Source: Accumulibacter sp.
Lineage (GTDB): Bacteria; Pseudomonadota; Gammaproteobacteria; Burkholderiales; Rhodocyclaceae
Direction of reading: 5' to 3'
Length of the DNA: 64,000 nucleotides
NCBI GenBank assembly: GCA_024235715.1
Contig: JACKLW010000010.1
Location: 62,001-126,000, forward strand
The stretch's first letter is position 1, and each line of letters opens with the position of its first letter. Position numbers and translations under genes: made by a program. Positions 44,769-53,508 of this stretch are shown here, in pieces. The notes under the pieces are model-generated. The model had not been told where the DNA came from. It saw only the letters and a program-made list of their open reading frames with translations, and did not search any database.

Positions 44769-46085
44769 CTATTCTTTCTTCTTTCCGGCCTGGCGATCGA
44801 GCTCGCGCAGGTGCGCCAGCTTCTCGCCAATTCTAATCTCGAGACCCCGCTCGACCGGCCGGTACCACTCGACCGCCGGCATGCCTTCCGGGAAATAGGT
44901 CTCGCCGGCGGCATAGGCTTCGGCCTGGTCATGCGCGTAGCGGTAGTCCCTGCCGTAGCCGAGTTGTTTCATCAGCCGCGTCGGGGCGTTGCGTAGATGG
45001 ACCGGCACCGGCCGCGAGCTGTCGGCAGCGACGAAACTTCGCGCCGCATTATACGCGAGGTAGGCGGCGTTCGATTTGGCCGCCATCGTCAGGTACAGCA
45101 CCGCCTCGGCAAGCGCCAGTTCGCCTTCAGGCGAACCGAGGCGTTCGAAGGTCTCGGCGGCATCGAGGGCGATTCGTGCCGCGCGCGGATCGGCCAGGCC
45201 GATATCCTCCCAGGCCATGCGCACGATACGCCGCGCCAGATAGCGCGCATCGGCGCCGCCGTCGAGCATGCGGCAGAACCAGTACAGGGCGGCATCGGGC
45301 GATGAGCCGCGCACCGCCTTGTGCAGCGCCGAGATCTGGTCGTAGAAGGCGTCACCGCCCTTGTCGAAACGGCGCAGGCTCTGTGCCAGCGTGGCCTCGA
45401 CGAAGGCACCGTCGACGCGGCTTGCCCCGGCGGTCACGGCAGCAGTGCCGATCTGTTCGAGGTGGTTGAGCAGACGCCTTGCATCACCGTCGGCAAGGCC
45501 GATCAGGCGTTCGCGCGCGTCGTCGTCGAAGTTCAGCCCGGGCAATGCGCGCGCGCTGGCGCGCTCGAAGAGCAGCCCCATCTCTTCCACCGAAAGAGGA
45601 TGCAACACATAGACCGACGCCCGCGAGAGCAGCGCCGAGTTGACCTCGAAAGACGGATTTTCCGTGGTGGCGCCGACAAAAGTCAGCAGCCCGCCTTCGA
45701 CATAGGGCAGAAAGGCATCCTGCTGCGCCTTGTTGAAACGATGCACCTCGTCGACGAAGAGAATCGTGCGCCGCCCGTGGTGAGCGCGCGTCGCCTCGGC
45801 GCGCGCCACCGCCTCGCGGATCTCCCTGACGCCCGAAAAGACCGCCGAGAGGGCGATGAAGTCGGCGTCGAAGGCGTCCGCCATCAGGCGCGCCAGGGTG
45901 GTCTTGCCGACCCCGGGCGGCCCCCACAGGATCATGCTGTGCAATTGCCCGGAACGGAAGGCCATTTCCAGCGGCTTGCCCGGCGCGAGCAGATGCGCCT
46001 GCCCGATGACCTCGGCCAGGATCCTGGGGCGCAATCGCTCGGCCAGCGGTGCATCGGCACGATTCACCGTAAACAGATCGTCCAT
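44769..46085 (-). CDS. rarA: replication-associated recombination protein A (AAA+ ATPase)
   Basis: 438 residues. The clamp-loader-like AAA+ core has LWGPPGVGKTTLARL (Walker A), TILFVDEVHRFNKAQQDAFLP (Walker B), TENPSFEVNSALLSR (sensor 1), then the tetramerisation and MgsA C-terminal domains (AVRGSSPDAALYWFCRML, ARRIVRMAWEDIGLADP). RarA acts at stalled replication forks with RecA and SSB. The ATG at 46085 is 40 codons before the Walker A, as usual. Confidence 0.96.
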   Translation of the reverse strand: MDDLFTVNRADAPLAERLRPRILAEVIGQAHLLAPGKPLEMAFRSGQLHSMILWGPPGVGKTTLARLMADAFDADFIALSAVFSGVREIREAVARAEATRAHHGRRTILFVDEVHRFNKAQQDAFLPYVEGGLLTFVGATTENPSFEVNSALLSRASVYVLHPLSVEEMGLLFERASARALPGLNFDDDARERLIGLADGDARRLLNHLEQIGTAAVTAGASRVDGAFVEATLAQSLRRFDKGGDAFYDQISALHKAVRGSSPDAALYWFCRMLDGGADARYLARRIVRMAWEDIGLADPRAARIALDAAETFERLGSPEGELALAEAVLYLTMAAKSNAAYLAYNAARSFVAADSSRPVPVHLRNAPTRLMKQLGYGRDYRYAHDQAEAYAAGETYFPEGMPAVEWYRPVERGLEIRIGEKLAHLRELDRQAGKKKE

Positions 46086-46378
46086 CCGTCCTTTCCGTCA
46101 ATGCCAGGGCGGCAGCCCTTGCCGCCGCCTGCTGCCCATCGTTGGACATGCAAGGCACGCATGCTAGCAGCTTTCCGGCGCCGCGGGCCGCCGGCAGGCG
46201 GCACATGCGTCCCTTGCAAGGCCATGCGCACGGGCCGGAAAGCTGCCAATGACATCGTCTTCGCAGGACATCGCGTCGTCCGTTGAGCGGCATTGTGAAA
46301 TTGCGCACGGAAGCGCCTGGCGACCCGCGCTATCCTTCGCTCATCACTTCCAGAGCGCTCCGCAAGAGGGGGCCAGCC

Positions 46379-46606
46379 ATGAAAAAGACCCGCATCACGC
46401 GCAGCAGGTTCGACAGGCGTCAGAGCGACATCGGCCCACCGGCAAAGATCGTCGAACGCCGCCGCAGACCCGAGCGTCGTCTCCCCGAGATTTCCGAAGT
46501 CCCCTTCGCGGCGTTCGTGTCAGCGTTTACCGCACTGCGCCAGAACATTGCAGCACACGGGCTTTCCCCGGTTTCTGCGAAAACCCTTTCTCCGTCCAGT
46601 GGTTGA
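46379..46606 (+). CDS. small basic protein, paralog of the 47151 gene
   Basis: 75 residues from the ATG at 46379. The N-terminal half, FDRRQSDIGPPAKIVERRRR then PERRLPEISEVPFAAF, aligns position by position with the protein encoded at 47151-47357 (FDRRTRDMGPPNKLAERRHR then PERRLPELTDMAFEEF). It has no membrane segment or Cys pairs. The Arg-rich part may bind nucleic acid, which is speculation. A strong terminator at 46722-46749 follows. Confidence 0.65.
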   Translation: MKKTRITRSRFDRRQSDIGPPAKIVERRRRPERRLPEISEVPFAAFVSAFTALRQNIAAHGLSPVSAKTLSPSSG

Positions 46607-46721
46607 GAATCGACACCATGTCGCGGGTGTCCTGCTCGGGATAGCGCTTTAGTCTGGCGTCAGCGATGTAGCAAGAAGCGCAGGGCTGAATTCGGCCCTG
46701 CCCCGACCCCACCGAGCAATT

Positions 46722-46749
46722 GACCGGGTGCAATGCCCGGTCTTTTTTT
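46722..46749 (+). terminator. intrinsic terminator
   Basis: GACCGGG-TGCAATG-CCCGGTC is a seven-base-pair hairpin followed directly by seven T residues. Confidence 0.9.
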
Positions 46750-47150
46750 GTCCTGCCTTCCTGCTGCAGACGCGCTGCGACAGATCGGCGCCGCACCTGC
46801 CAACGACCCGCAGTCCTCGACGGACGGCGCCCGGCCTGCGGCCGCTGAATGGCGTTTCGGCGTCGATCAGTGGCATCGATGGCGGCGCCGCGATGCCACT
46901 GACAGCAACCCTCACGCCGAGCGTTTGAGCGGTAGCAGGGGCAAGCATGTCGAAGGTCAGCACGCTGCGGGTGGAACCGGGCCCGCGCTGCGGGTGACTG
47001 CGCCGTCGCGGCAGCCCGATGCTCTTGCGCCTTGCACCAGATAAATTCGCTTTATTGCTTAACGGTGTGATTTTGTGCACGGACCAGGCTGTTGGGCGGC
47101 GCTACCGTTGCTCCATTCCTTCCATAACCGCTGAAGCAGACATTCCATCG
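46750..47150. other. 401-base spacer between the two small paralogous genes
   Basis: I see no gene here. The final 100 bases are less GC-rich (around TTCGCTTTATTGCTTAACGG) and probably hold the promoter of the 47151 gene. Confidence 0.5.
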
Positions 47151-47357
47151 ATGAAAAGGCAGAACACTCGTAGCGGATTCGACCGGCGCACGCGCGACAT
47201 GGGCCCACCGAACAAACTGGCTGAACGACGCCACAGGCCCGAGCGTCGCCTGCCCGAACTCACGGACATGGCCTTTGAGGAGTTCGAGGCGGAACTGGCC
47301 GCCCAGGGCAAGCAGGCTTCTGCATTCCTGGCGTCTTCCTCGTCATCCGCTTCCTGA
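47151..47357 (+). CDS. small basic protein, paralog of the 46379 gene
   Basis: 68 residues. The shared core is RSGFDRRTRDMGPPNKLAER followed by RPERRLPEL and an acidic/Ala/Ser-rich tail (EEFEAELAAQGKQASAFLA). Conservation with the 46379 protein ends after the LPE motif, which marks a conserved N-terminal unit of about 45 residues with variable tails. No family is recognised. Confidence 0.65.
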   Translation: MKRQNTRSGFDRRTRDMGPPNKLAERRHRPERRLPELTDMAFEEFEAELAAQGKQASAFLASSSSSAS

Positions 47358-47523
47358 CGGCGGCAGCGCGTCCCCCAGTCATGCTGCGCAGCAGATCGCT
47401 GGTCCGCGCCAGCGATGTCGCGAGACCCTGATCCGCGTTGCAGACGCTGCCTGCCCCGTTTTGCCACGGGCCAGCCGACGAGAAGAATGGCAGAACCCCC
47501 CCTCCTCGCCCCCCGGCGCGGAC

Positions 47524-48921
47524 TCAGGAAAGCGGCTGGTGGGCGTCGAGAACCGACTGTTCGAGATCGGTGAAGGCTTCGCTGACATAGAGACCCAAAC
47601 GCTCGAGGTTCGGCAGTTCGTCGGTGGCGATCAGGCCGAAGAAGAGCTGACCGGCATAGCTGAACAGCGTGATGTTGAGCAGGTTGCCGGCCGGCAGCGT
47701 ACTGATCGGATGCAGTTCCTCCATTCTCGCGCCCTTGATGTACAGGAACTCGGGCGGACCGGGGATGTTCGATACCAGGGTGTTTCCGATCGGCGGCAGG
47801 CGTTCGCTGAGACCCAGCATTTCGGCAAGTTGCGCCACCACCCCGGTGATCAGCGTGTAGGACTCGATGGCGTCGGGCGCGACGCTGTCGATCATCGAGC
47901 GCACATTGCGCAGCGAAAAACCGATGTTGCGCAGGCGCACGTAAGGGTCGTCCGTTGGCGGCGAGAGTTCGACCTGGATGATGCCGATCTTGTTGCCGGT
48001 GCCGTGTTCGCCTTCCCTGCGCAGGTTGACCGGCATCTGGATGGTAATCGGCCTTTTCAGATCGACGCCCTCATCCTGCAGATAGTGGTGCAGAGCGCCG
48101 TCGAGGCAGGTCAGCGCGACGTGATTCAGGGTCGACCGCGTCCTGGCACAAATCAGCTTGACCCGCGCCATGCTCACGCTGGCCGTCGCAAACTGGCGAC
48201 CCGCGGTCACCTGCCCGGTCAGCGGCGTGTTCCCGTCAGCGACGAAGGGCAGCGATATGGCGTTCTTGGTCAACCTGGCGCCTTCGAGGGCCAGCATCGC
48301 GGCCAGGCGAGCAATTCCCAGCAGGCGCGTGCCGGCACCCGAGAGATCAGCGAGCAGCGATTGGGTCATCTTCTCCCTGGCCTGCTTCGCCTTGCCGTCT
48401 GCGCGACCATGGCGAACCGACCACAGCGGCCGCAATCTCAGGTCAGTCGCTGTCGACGCCAGCGACTCCGCCGCCCAGCGCACCATCGTCACGCCGTCGG
48501 CACTGGCATGATGCATCTTGACGTACAGCGCGAAACGGCGTTCGCTCAGACCGTCGATGACGTGCACTTCCCAGAGCGGGCGAGCACGGTCGAGCATCGG
48601 TTGATGCAGCGCCGAAACCAGGCGGTAGAGATCCTGCCGCCGGTTTTTTCCCCGGCGCAGCTTGTGGTAGAAGAGATGCTCTTCGAGGTCCACCGATGCA
48701 ACCTCTTCCCAGGTCGGCATCCCGGTCAGCGAGAAGTGGATGACACGGTTGAACGGCGACGCGACGTCAGTGACGCCAAGCAGATCCTGGTACAGATCGG
48801 CCGCGAAGGCGGCTGGCGACCTGGCTGGCCGTTTGTAGATCATCAACCCGCCGACATGTTTCGGGCTGGCCTCCGACTCGGCGATGAAGAACGCCAGATC
48901 GAGCAAGGACAGTTTGTTCAT
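47524..48921 (-). CDS. wax ester synthase/diacylglycerol acyltransferase (WS/DGAT)
   Basis: 465 residues from the ATG at 48921 (GAGG six bases upstream). The N-terminal catalytic motif HHxxxDG is KMHHASADGVTMV (about residue 137). The C-terminal half contains NHVALTCLDGALHHYL, PVNLRREGEHGTGNKIG and GNTLVSNIPGPPEFLYIKG, all WS/DGAT hallmarks. It esterifies fatty alcohols or diacylglycerol with acyl-CoA for neutral-lipid storage. It is divergent from the phasin gene, another storage-granule function. Confidence 0.92.
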   Translation of the reverse strand: MNKLSLLDLAFFIAESEASPKHVGGLMIYKRPARSPAAFAADLYQDLLGVTDVASPFNRVIHFSLTGMPTWEEVASVDLEEHLFYHKLRRGKNRRQDLYRLVSALHQPMLDRARPLWEVHVIDGLSERRFALYVKMHHASADGVTMVRWAAESLASTATDLRLRPLWSVRHGRADGKAKQAREKMTQSLLADLSGAGTRLLGIARLAAMLALEGARLTKNAISLPFVADGNTPLTGQVTAGRQFATASVSMARVKLICARTRSTLNHVALTCLDGALHHYLQDEGVDLKRPITIQMPVNLRREGEHGTGNKIGIIQVELSPPTDDPYVRLRNIGFSLRNVRSMIDSVAPDAIESYTLITGVVAQLAEMLGLSERLPPIGNTLVSNIPGPPEFLYIKGARMEELHPISTLPAGNLLNITLFSYAGQLFFGLIATDELPNLERLGLYVSEAFTDLEQSVLDAHQPLS

Positions 48922-49076
48922 CGAGACCTCAACTTCCTTCCTGTCATGCGCTGCAAAAAATGCGTAGCGGCGCCTCAGCCCAGCTGCATGTGGCGTGGGC
49001 GAGCCGAATGTCGCGCTCACTGCGTCCGATGGCCGCGTCTCCCTGGCCTGCCAAGGATAGCGCATCGCGAGACCGT

Positions 49077-49122
49077 CACTTTAGAGGAAAACACCCAGGC
49101 ATTTAGTGTGTGCCCTCTAGTG
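49077..49122. promoter_or_regulatory. imperfect inverted repeat upstream of the phasin gene
   Basis: CACTTTAGAGG and CCTCTAGTG face each other across about 26 bases, 81-126 bases before the phasin ATG and in the divergent region with the WS/DGAT gene. It could be an operator or an mRNA stem. Confidence 0.35.
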
Positions 49123-49202
49123 ATCGTCGCTAGACTGAGTCTCGTCAGCTGTACGGGCAGTTGCGGGAATCTTCATATCCAGACAGAACAAGGAGAAACA
49201 GA

Positions 49203-49694
49203 ATGAGCAAGACACAGACAACAGCGATCGATCGGCTCGGCAACGAGCAATTCCTGCTGAAAGCCCAGGAATCGACACGCAGGCTTTGGCTCTTCAGCCT
49301 CGGCGCCTACTCGCTGGCGACCAGGACCGGCGCCGAGGCTTTTCAAGCGCTCGTCCGGGAAGGCAAGGCCTTCAGGCCGAAAGCGCGTCGGCAGATCAAG
49401 GAAACATCCGCGGAACTGATGAGCAGCGCTACCGACAGCATCGATCGCGGCGAGAAGCTGGTCAGGAATCGGCTTATCGAGCCGCTGAACTTTCTGGTGC
49501 TGGCGAGCAAGCGCGACGTCGAGCAGCTTTCGCAGCGTCTGGCACAACTGACCGCCGAGGTGCGCAAGCTGGGCGGGACGAAGGATCAGCCAGCAACAAG
49601 AAAACCGGCAGCAAAAGCCGCCGCCAAGGCGGTGGCAGCGTCGACGGTCAGCGAAAGCGCCGACAGCGAGCCAACGATGGCCGCTGCTTCCTGA
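49203..49694 (+). CDS. phasin-like PHA-granule-associated protein
   Basis: 163 residues after a strong AAGGAG site. The N-terminal helical part (TRRLWLFSLGAYSLATRTGAEAFQALVREG) and the central KLVRNRLIEPLNFLVLASKRDVEQLSQRLAQL match the poly(hydroxyalkanoate) granule-associated family (PhaF/PhaI type). The C-terminus is Ala/Lys/Pro-rich (KPAAKAAAKAVAAS), shorter than the histone-like tail of PhaF. It would coat PHA granules and may link them to DNA. Confidence 0.82.
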   Translation: MSKTQTTAIDRLGNEQFLLKAQESTRRLWLFSLGAYSLATRTGAEAFQALVREGKAFRPKARRQIKETSAELMSSATDSIDRGEKLVRNRLIEPLNFLVLASKRDVEQLSQRLAQLTAEVRKLGGTKDQPATRKPAAKAAAKAVAASTVSESADSEPTMAAAS

Positions 49695-49788
49695 CGGTCA
49701 CTGCGCAGCGCGAGAGATCCCGGCAGCGACAACGGCTTCCCGGTCCCCGGCTGCGCAGGCAAAGGAAAAGCTGAAGCAGGCGTGAATG

Positions 49789-49817
49789 ACCGCCAGCTGC
49801 AACACGCAGCTGGCGGT
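49789..49817. terminator. bidirectional hairpin between phasin and LysR genes
   Basis: ACCGCCAGCTGC and GCAGCTGGCGGT pair perfectly over 12 bases around AACAC. The two genes converge on it. There is no long U run on either side. Confidence 0.55.
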
Positions 49818-49820
49818 TGC

Positions 49821-50783
49821 CTATCCCTCCCGCACCTTGGCCGCCTCGCCGAGCAACCACTTGCGGAAGGTGCTTACCGTCGGCCGCTCGGCGACGGCTT
49901 CGGAGACCACCAGGTAATAGGCCTGCCTGGGGCGGATGACGATATCGAAAGGCATCACCAGACGACCGGCAGCGACCTCGGCTTCCACCAGCGGTTTGGA
50001 TGCCAGGGCAACGCCGACGCCGTCGATCGCCGCCGCGAGGGCCAGGCCGGGGTCGCTGATCTGGGTACCGGCATCCTGGTCGATACCGGTAACCCCGGCG
50101 AGCTGTAGCCACTGCGCCCAGGTCGGAAGGTCGTGCAGGTCGAGCTGCGATTCGGATTCGTGATGGAGCAGATTGTGACGCCGCAGATCGGCAGGCACGT
50201 TCAGGGGCCGCATTCCCTTCAGCAGCAGCGGACTGCACACCGCCGTGTACGCTGGCGCAAAAAGCCGGTCGACGCGGCAGCCGTCGTAGTGGCCGCTACC
50301 GTAGCGAATGAAGGTCTCCGTCTTGTCGTCGCGGACGTCGACGTTTTCCAGACCCGACACGCGCGGCGCGTCGCTGGCGTCAATGGCGTCGATCGACGTG
50401 GCGACGTGCAGGCGAATCTCGGGGTGTGCGGCCGAGAAATCCGGCAGATGACGGATCAGCCAGCGCGCCGCAAAAGCCGGCGGCGAGGTCACCACCAGCC
50501 GCCCGCCAAGCGCTCGCTGGCGGGTGCTTTCGATTGCTGCGGCGAAGCACTCGAGGCCCTCGCGCACCTTGGGCAGCATCGCCCGGCCTTCGCGTGTCAG
50601 TTCCAGGGCCCGCGTCAGCCGCTTGAAGAGGGGGAAGTCAAGGTATTCCTCGAGGCCGCGAATCTGATGACTGATCGCCGTCGGCGTCACCGAAAGTTCC
50701 GCAGCCGCGTCCTTGAAACTCAGGTGACGCGCGGCCGCCTCAAAAGCGCGCAGCGAGCTCAGCGGTGGCAGACGGTAAGTCAT
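49821..50783 (-). CDS. LysR-family transcriptional regulator (GcvA-like)
   Basis: 320 residues. The N-terminal winged helix (LSSLRAFEAAARHLSFKDAA, then LSVTPTAISHQIRGLEEYL) is of the GcvA/AmpR type, followed by a substrate-binding domain (RLVVTSPPAFAARWLIRHLPDF). The effector is unknown. It is divergent from the small gene at 50906, a possible target. Confidence 0.93.
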   Translation of the reverse strand: MTYRLPPLSSLRAFEAAARHLSFKDAAAELSVTPTAISHQIRGLEEYLDFPLFKRLTRALELTREGRAMLPKVREGLECFAAAIESTRQRALGGRLVVTSPPAFAARWLIRHLPDFSAAHPEIRLHVATSIDAIDASDAPRVSGLENVDVRDDKTETFIRYGSGHYDGCRVDRLFAPAYTAVCSPLLLKGMRPLNVPADLRRHNLLHHESESQLDLHDLPTWAQWLQLAGVTGIDQDAGTQISDPGLALAAAIDGVGVALASKPLVEAEVAAGRLVMPFDIVIRPRQAYYLVVSEAVAERPTVSTFRKWLLGEAAKVREG

Positions 50784-50905
50784 ATGGATGAGATATTCTC
50801 ACGCATCGGCTGACATTTGATCGTTTGCCGGCGCCGCAGCGAACAAATAAAGTTACGCCGAACTCTCGAAAACCGAGAACAACGCAAGGAAAGAAGGAAC
50901 CCCAA

Positions 50906-51136
50906 ATGAGAACCGACCTGAACCATGACCAGATCACGATGATCATCGAACGTGCACGCAACGAACGTGGTATCGCCGCTGGCAGATTTCTCGCCACGAC
51001 CATCCACAAGCTGCTGGACTGGACGGAAAAGGGCGCTCAACAGACCCCGCAGGCGCAGGCACGGAAGCCGGTAGGCTACCACTTGAACAGCGAAGGCCCG
51101 CACGCCAACGCCTTCGACACATCGGCCTTCGTCTGA
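50906..51136 (+). CDS. small protein, paralog of the 51217 gene
   Basis: 76 residues; AAGGA precedes the ATG. It begins MRTDLNHDQITMIIERARNE, an amphipathic helix shared with the next gene (MKTPLSHDQMNMIMERAHRE), then ATTIHKLLDW and a hydrophilic tail. No family is recognised. It is divergent from the LysR gene. Confidence 0.65.
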   Translation: MRTDLNHDQITMIIERARNERGIAAGRFLATTIHKLLDWTEKGAQQTPQAQARKPVGYHLNSEGPHANAFDTSAFV

Positions 51137-51216
51137 TCCCTGGCCGCCACGCAAGGACGGAAACGTCCTGCTGCCAACTCTCACCACGCGAAAACACTAC
51201 AGGAACACGAAGCAAA

Positions 51217-51396
51217 ATGAAAACCCCTCTCAGCCACGACCAGATGAACATGATCATGGAACGTGCGCACCGCGAGCGCAATGCCGCCATCCGCGACCTC
51301 TTCGCCACGCTCCCCGGCAAACTTCTCGATCTGGCCTCAGCAGGCTTCGAGAAGCTCGCGCAGACCCTGCTGGCCGACGCGAAGGCAGGCCGTTAG
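51217..51396 (+). CDS. small protein, paralog of the 50906 gene
   Basis: 59 residues, ending KLAQTLLADAKAGR. The first 22 residues align with the 50906 product without gaps (HDQ, MI, ERA and ER conserved), after which both keep a short helix (LFATLPGKLLDLAS here, FLATTIHKLLDWTE there). The genes lie 80 bases apart on the same strand and look like a tandem duplication. Confidence 0.62.
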   Translation: MKTPLSHDQMNMIMERAHRERNAAIRDLFATLPGKLLDLASAGFEKLAQTLLADAKAGR

Positions 51397-51569
51397 AGCC
51401 TTTTGCCCGCCTCCCCCTCTCCCTCGCCCCCCTCCTCCGCGAGGCTTGAGGGGTGCAGGCAGGTAGCCGGGCAGCACTCGCAAGTCCTGCGCCCCTGGCG
51501 GCGCTGGCGGCCGTGACAGGATGCGGATCACGAAGTACGATGTCGCTCCAGCCAGCCACGGACCGGACC

Positions 51570-51995
51570 ATGCCCAGAATAAAGATCGATCTCCCCGAGC
51601 GTTTCGTCTACTCGACCGAGATCACCCTCTATCTCAGCCACATGAATTTTGCCGGGCACCTCGACAACGCGCTGTTGTTGTCCGTGGTATCGGAGGCGCG
51701 GGCGCGCTTCTTCATGGCTCTGGGTTATAGCGAACTGAACGTCGACGGAGTCGGCATCGTCGTCGCCGACGCGGCAGTGCAGTACAGGTCCGAGGCCTTC
51801 CACGGCGAAGTGATGGTCGTCGGCATGAGCGCAGCCGAGTTCAGTGGCAAGGGTTGCGATCTCCTGTGGAGAATGCACGACAAGGCCAGCCAGCGCGAAG
51901 TCGCGCGTGGCAAGACCGGGATCGTCTTCTTCGACTACACGGCGCGCGCGGTGGCGGGGGTTCCGGAGACCTTCCGGGCACGCGCCGCCTCCTGA
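51570..51995 (+). CDS. acyl-CoA thioesterase, hotdog fold
   Basis: 141 residues from the ATG at 51570. The active-site region LSHMNFAGHLDNALLLSVVSEARARFF fits the 4HBT hotdog family (Asp in HLDN-type motif). Further markers are VVADAAVQYRSEAFHGE and GIVFFDYTARAVAGVP. It is a different subtype from the thioesterase at 9674. Physiological substrate unknown. It converges with the CBS-domain gene. Confidence 0.8.
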   Translation: MPRIKIDLPERFVYSTEITLYLSHMNFAGHLDNALLLSVVSEARARFFMALGYSELNVDGVGIVVADAAVQYRSEAFHGEVMVVGMSAAEFSGKGCDLLWRMHDKASQREVARGKTGIVFFDYTARAVAGVPETFRARAAS

Positions 51996-52044
51996 ACCGA
52001 TCCGCACCGCCCGGCGGCAGCGGCTCGACGGTCACGACCGCCGT

Positions 52045-53508
52045 CTAGGCGGGCGCGTACTCGCGAATGAGGCGCTTCTGCAGGGAAGCAACCTGTTTGA
52101 GCGACTCCTTCAGGATCAGGCGATCAAGTTCGTGCAGTTCATCCGGATCGACACGATTGGAAAGCGCATCGCCGCCGGCGTGCACCTGCTGTTCGAGCCG
52201 CAGGCGCTGGATGTGCTGGAAAGCATCGATCATCGTCGCCATGTCGGAGGCCGCGACCCCCGTCTGTTCCCCCGTCACCCGCAGGCGCTCGACGGTACTG
52301 GTATCCGGTATCTGACGGGCCAGGGCATAGACCCGCGCCGCGTCGACGAAGGGCCGTGAGCCGTGCTTCTTCAGATCGATGGTATTCGGGAAGTCCTTGT
52401 CGAGACCGGTCCGAAAACCTTTCCACCAGCTGAGTGGCGACTCCCAGTTCAGCGTGTTCTCGACCATCGCGCGCAGGAAGATCGGATACGAGTGCGCCCT
52501 GGCCAGCAGCCAGCTACGCAGGTCGTTGGCCAGCGACTCCTGTCCATAGAGGCCGCGCAGATCGAAGAAGATGCTCGAATTCAGCAAGGCATCCGGTTGC
52601 GGGCTTTCCAGCCAGCCGAAAAACGCCGCTCGCCATTCGTCGACCGACAGACACCACTGCGGATTGCTGGCCATGATGTTGCCCTTGCACAGCGGAAAGC
52701 CGCAGGCATCGAGCGCCACGTTCACGGCCCGCGCAAACGGCAGGAAAGCTTCGCGCAGGGCCGCCGCCTGCTCGTCGGAATCGGCTGCAAAGATCAGGCC
52801 GTTGTCCTGATCGGTGGCCAGCGTCTGCTCCAGCCGCCCTTCCGAGCCGAACACCAGCCAGCACCATTGCACGTAAGGCAGATCGTACTGGCCGGCGACC
52901 AGTTCGATCACCTGCAGCGTCAGCAGGTCGTTGAGTGAAGAGAGACGGTTGCAGAGCGCGTCGGCGCTCACCCGCTCGGCGACCAGACGGCCGACCAGAG
53001 CGCGGATATCGCCCGCCAGGGCAACCAGCGTCGGCAGATCGCGCGCCGCCAGGATGGCTTTCACCAGATCGGTACTCTGCGCACCCGGCAGGGTATACAG
53101 ATCCGTCTGTGAAACGAGATTGTAGTAGCGGCCGTCGGCTTCGGTGAGCACCAGGTGGTGCAGGCCTCGGCGGACCATCATCACGCTCGCCTGGTGGGCG
53201 GTGCTGTCAGCCGGCAGGGTAATCAGGCCACCGGTCATCACGGCGGCGATCGGCGCCTGCAGATCGCCGGCTTCGATGGCCACTCGCCGCAGCACGTCGT
53301 GCAGGGTGATGATCCCCAGGGGCACCCGGCTCTGGTCATCGATCACCACCACCGCGTCGGCGTGCGTCTTGTCGAGGAGCAGCAGGGTCTCGCGAATGCT
53401 GGTCGACGGCCCGACGACCAGCGGCACACTGCGCACCAGATGGCGCAGTGCCACGTATGGGGAGAAAGGTGTCGCGCGCGCGGTTGGCTCAGTACTTGAG
53501 TCGGGCAT
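52045..53508 (-). CDS. CBS-domain / DUF294 putative nucleotidyltransferase
   Basis: 487 residues from the ATG at 53508 (a start at 53532 is possible). Two CBS domains (about residues 25-145) precede a GlnD-like DUF294 nucleotidyltransferase with VFGSEGRLEQTLATDQDNGLI and a C-terminal DUF294_C helical domain. Such proteins probably sense adenine nucleotides through CBS and modify a partner; the target is unknown. It overlaps the DnaQ gene by 20 bases. The pairing with DnaQ and a symporter-kinase is widespread in proteobacteria. Confidence 0.9.
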   Translation of the reverse strand: MPDSSTEPTARATPFSPYVALRHLVRSVPLVVGPSTSIRETLLLLDKTHADAVVVIDDQSRVPLGIITLHDVLRRVAIEAGDLQAPIAAVMTGGLITLPADSTAHQASVMMVRRGLHHLVLTEADGRYYNLVSQTDLYTLPGAQSTDLVKAILAARDLPTLVALAGDIRALVGRLVAERVSADALCNRLSSLNDLLTLQVIELVAGQYDLPYVQWCWLVFGSEGRLEQTLATDQDNGLIFAADSDEQAAALREAFLPFARAVNVALDACGFPLCKGNIMASNPQWCLSVDEWRAAFFGWLESPQPDALLNSSIFFDLRGLYGQESLANDLRSWLLARAHSYPIFLRAMVENTLNWESPLSWWKGFRTGLDKDFPNTIDLKKHGSRPFVDAARVYALARQIPDTSTVERLRVTGEQTGVAASDMATMIDAFQHIQRLRLEQQVHAGGDALSNRVDPDELHELDRLILKESLKQVASLQKRLIREYAPA

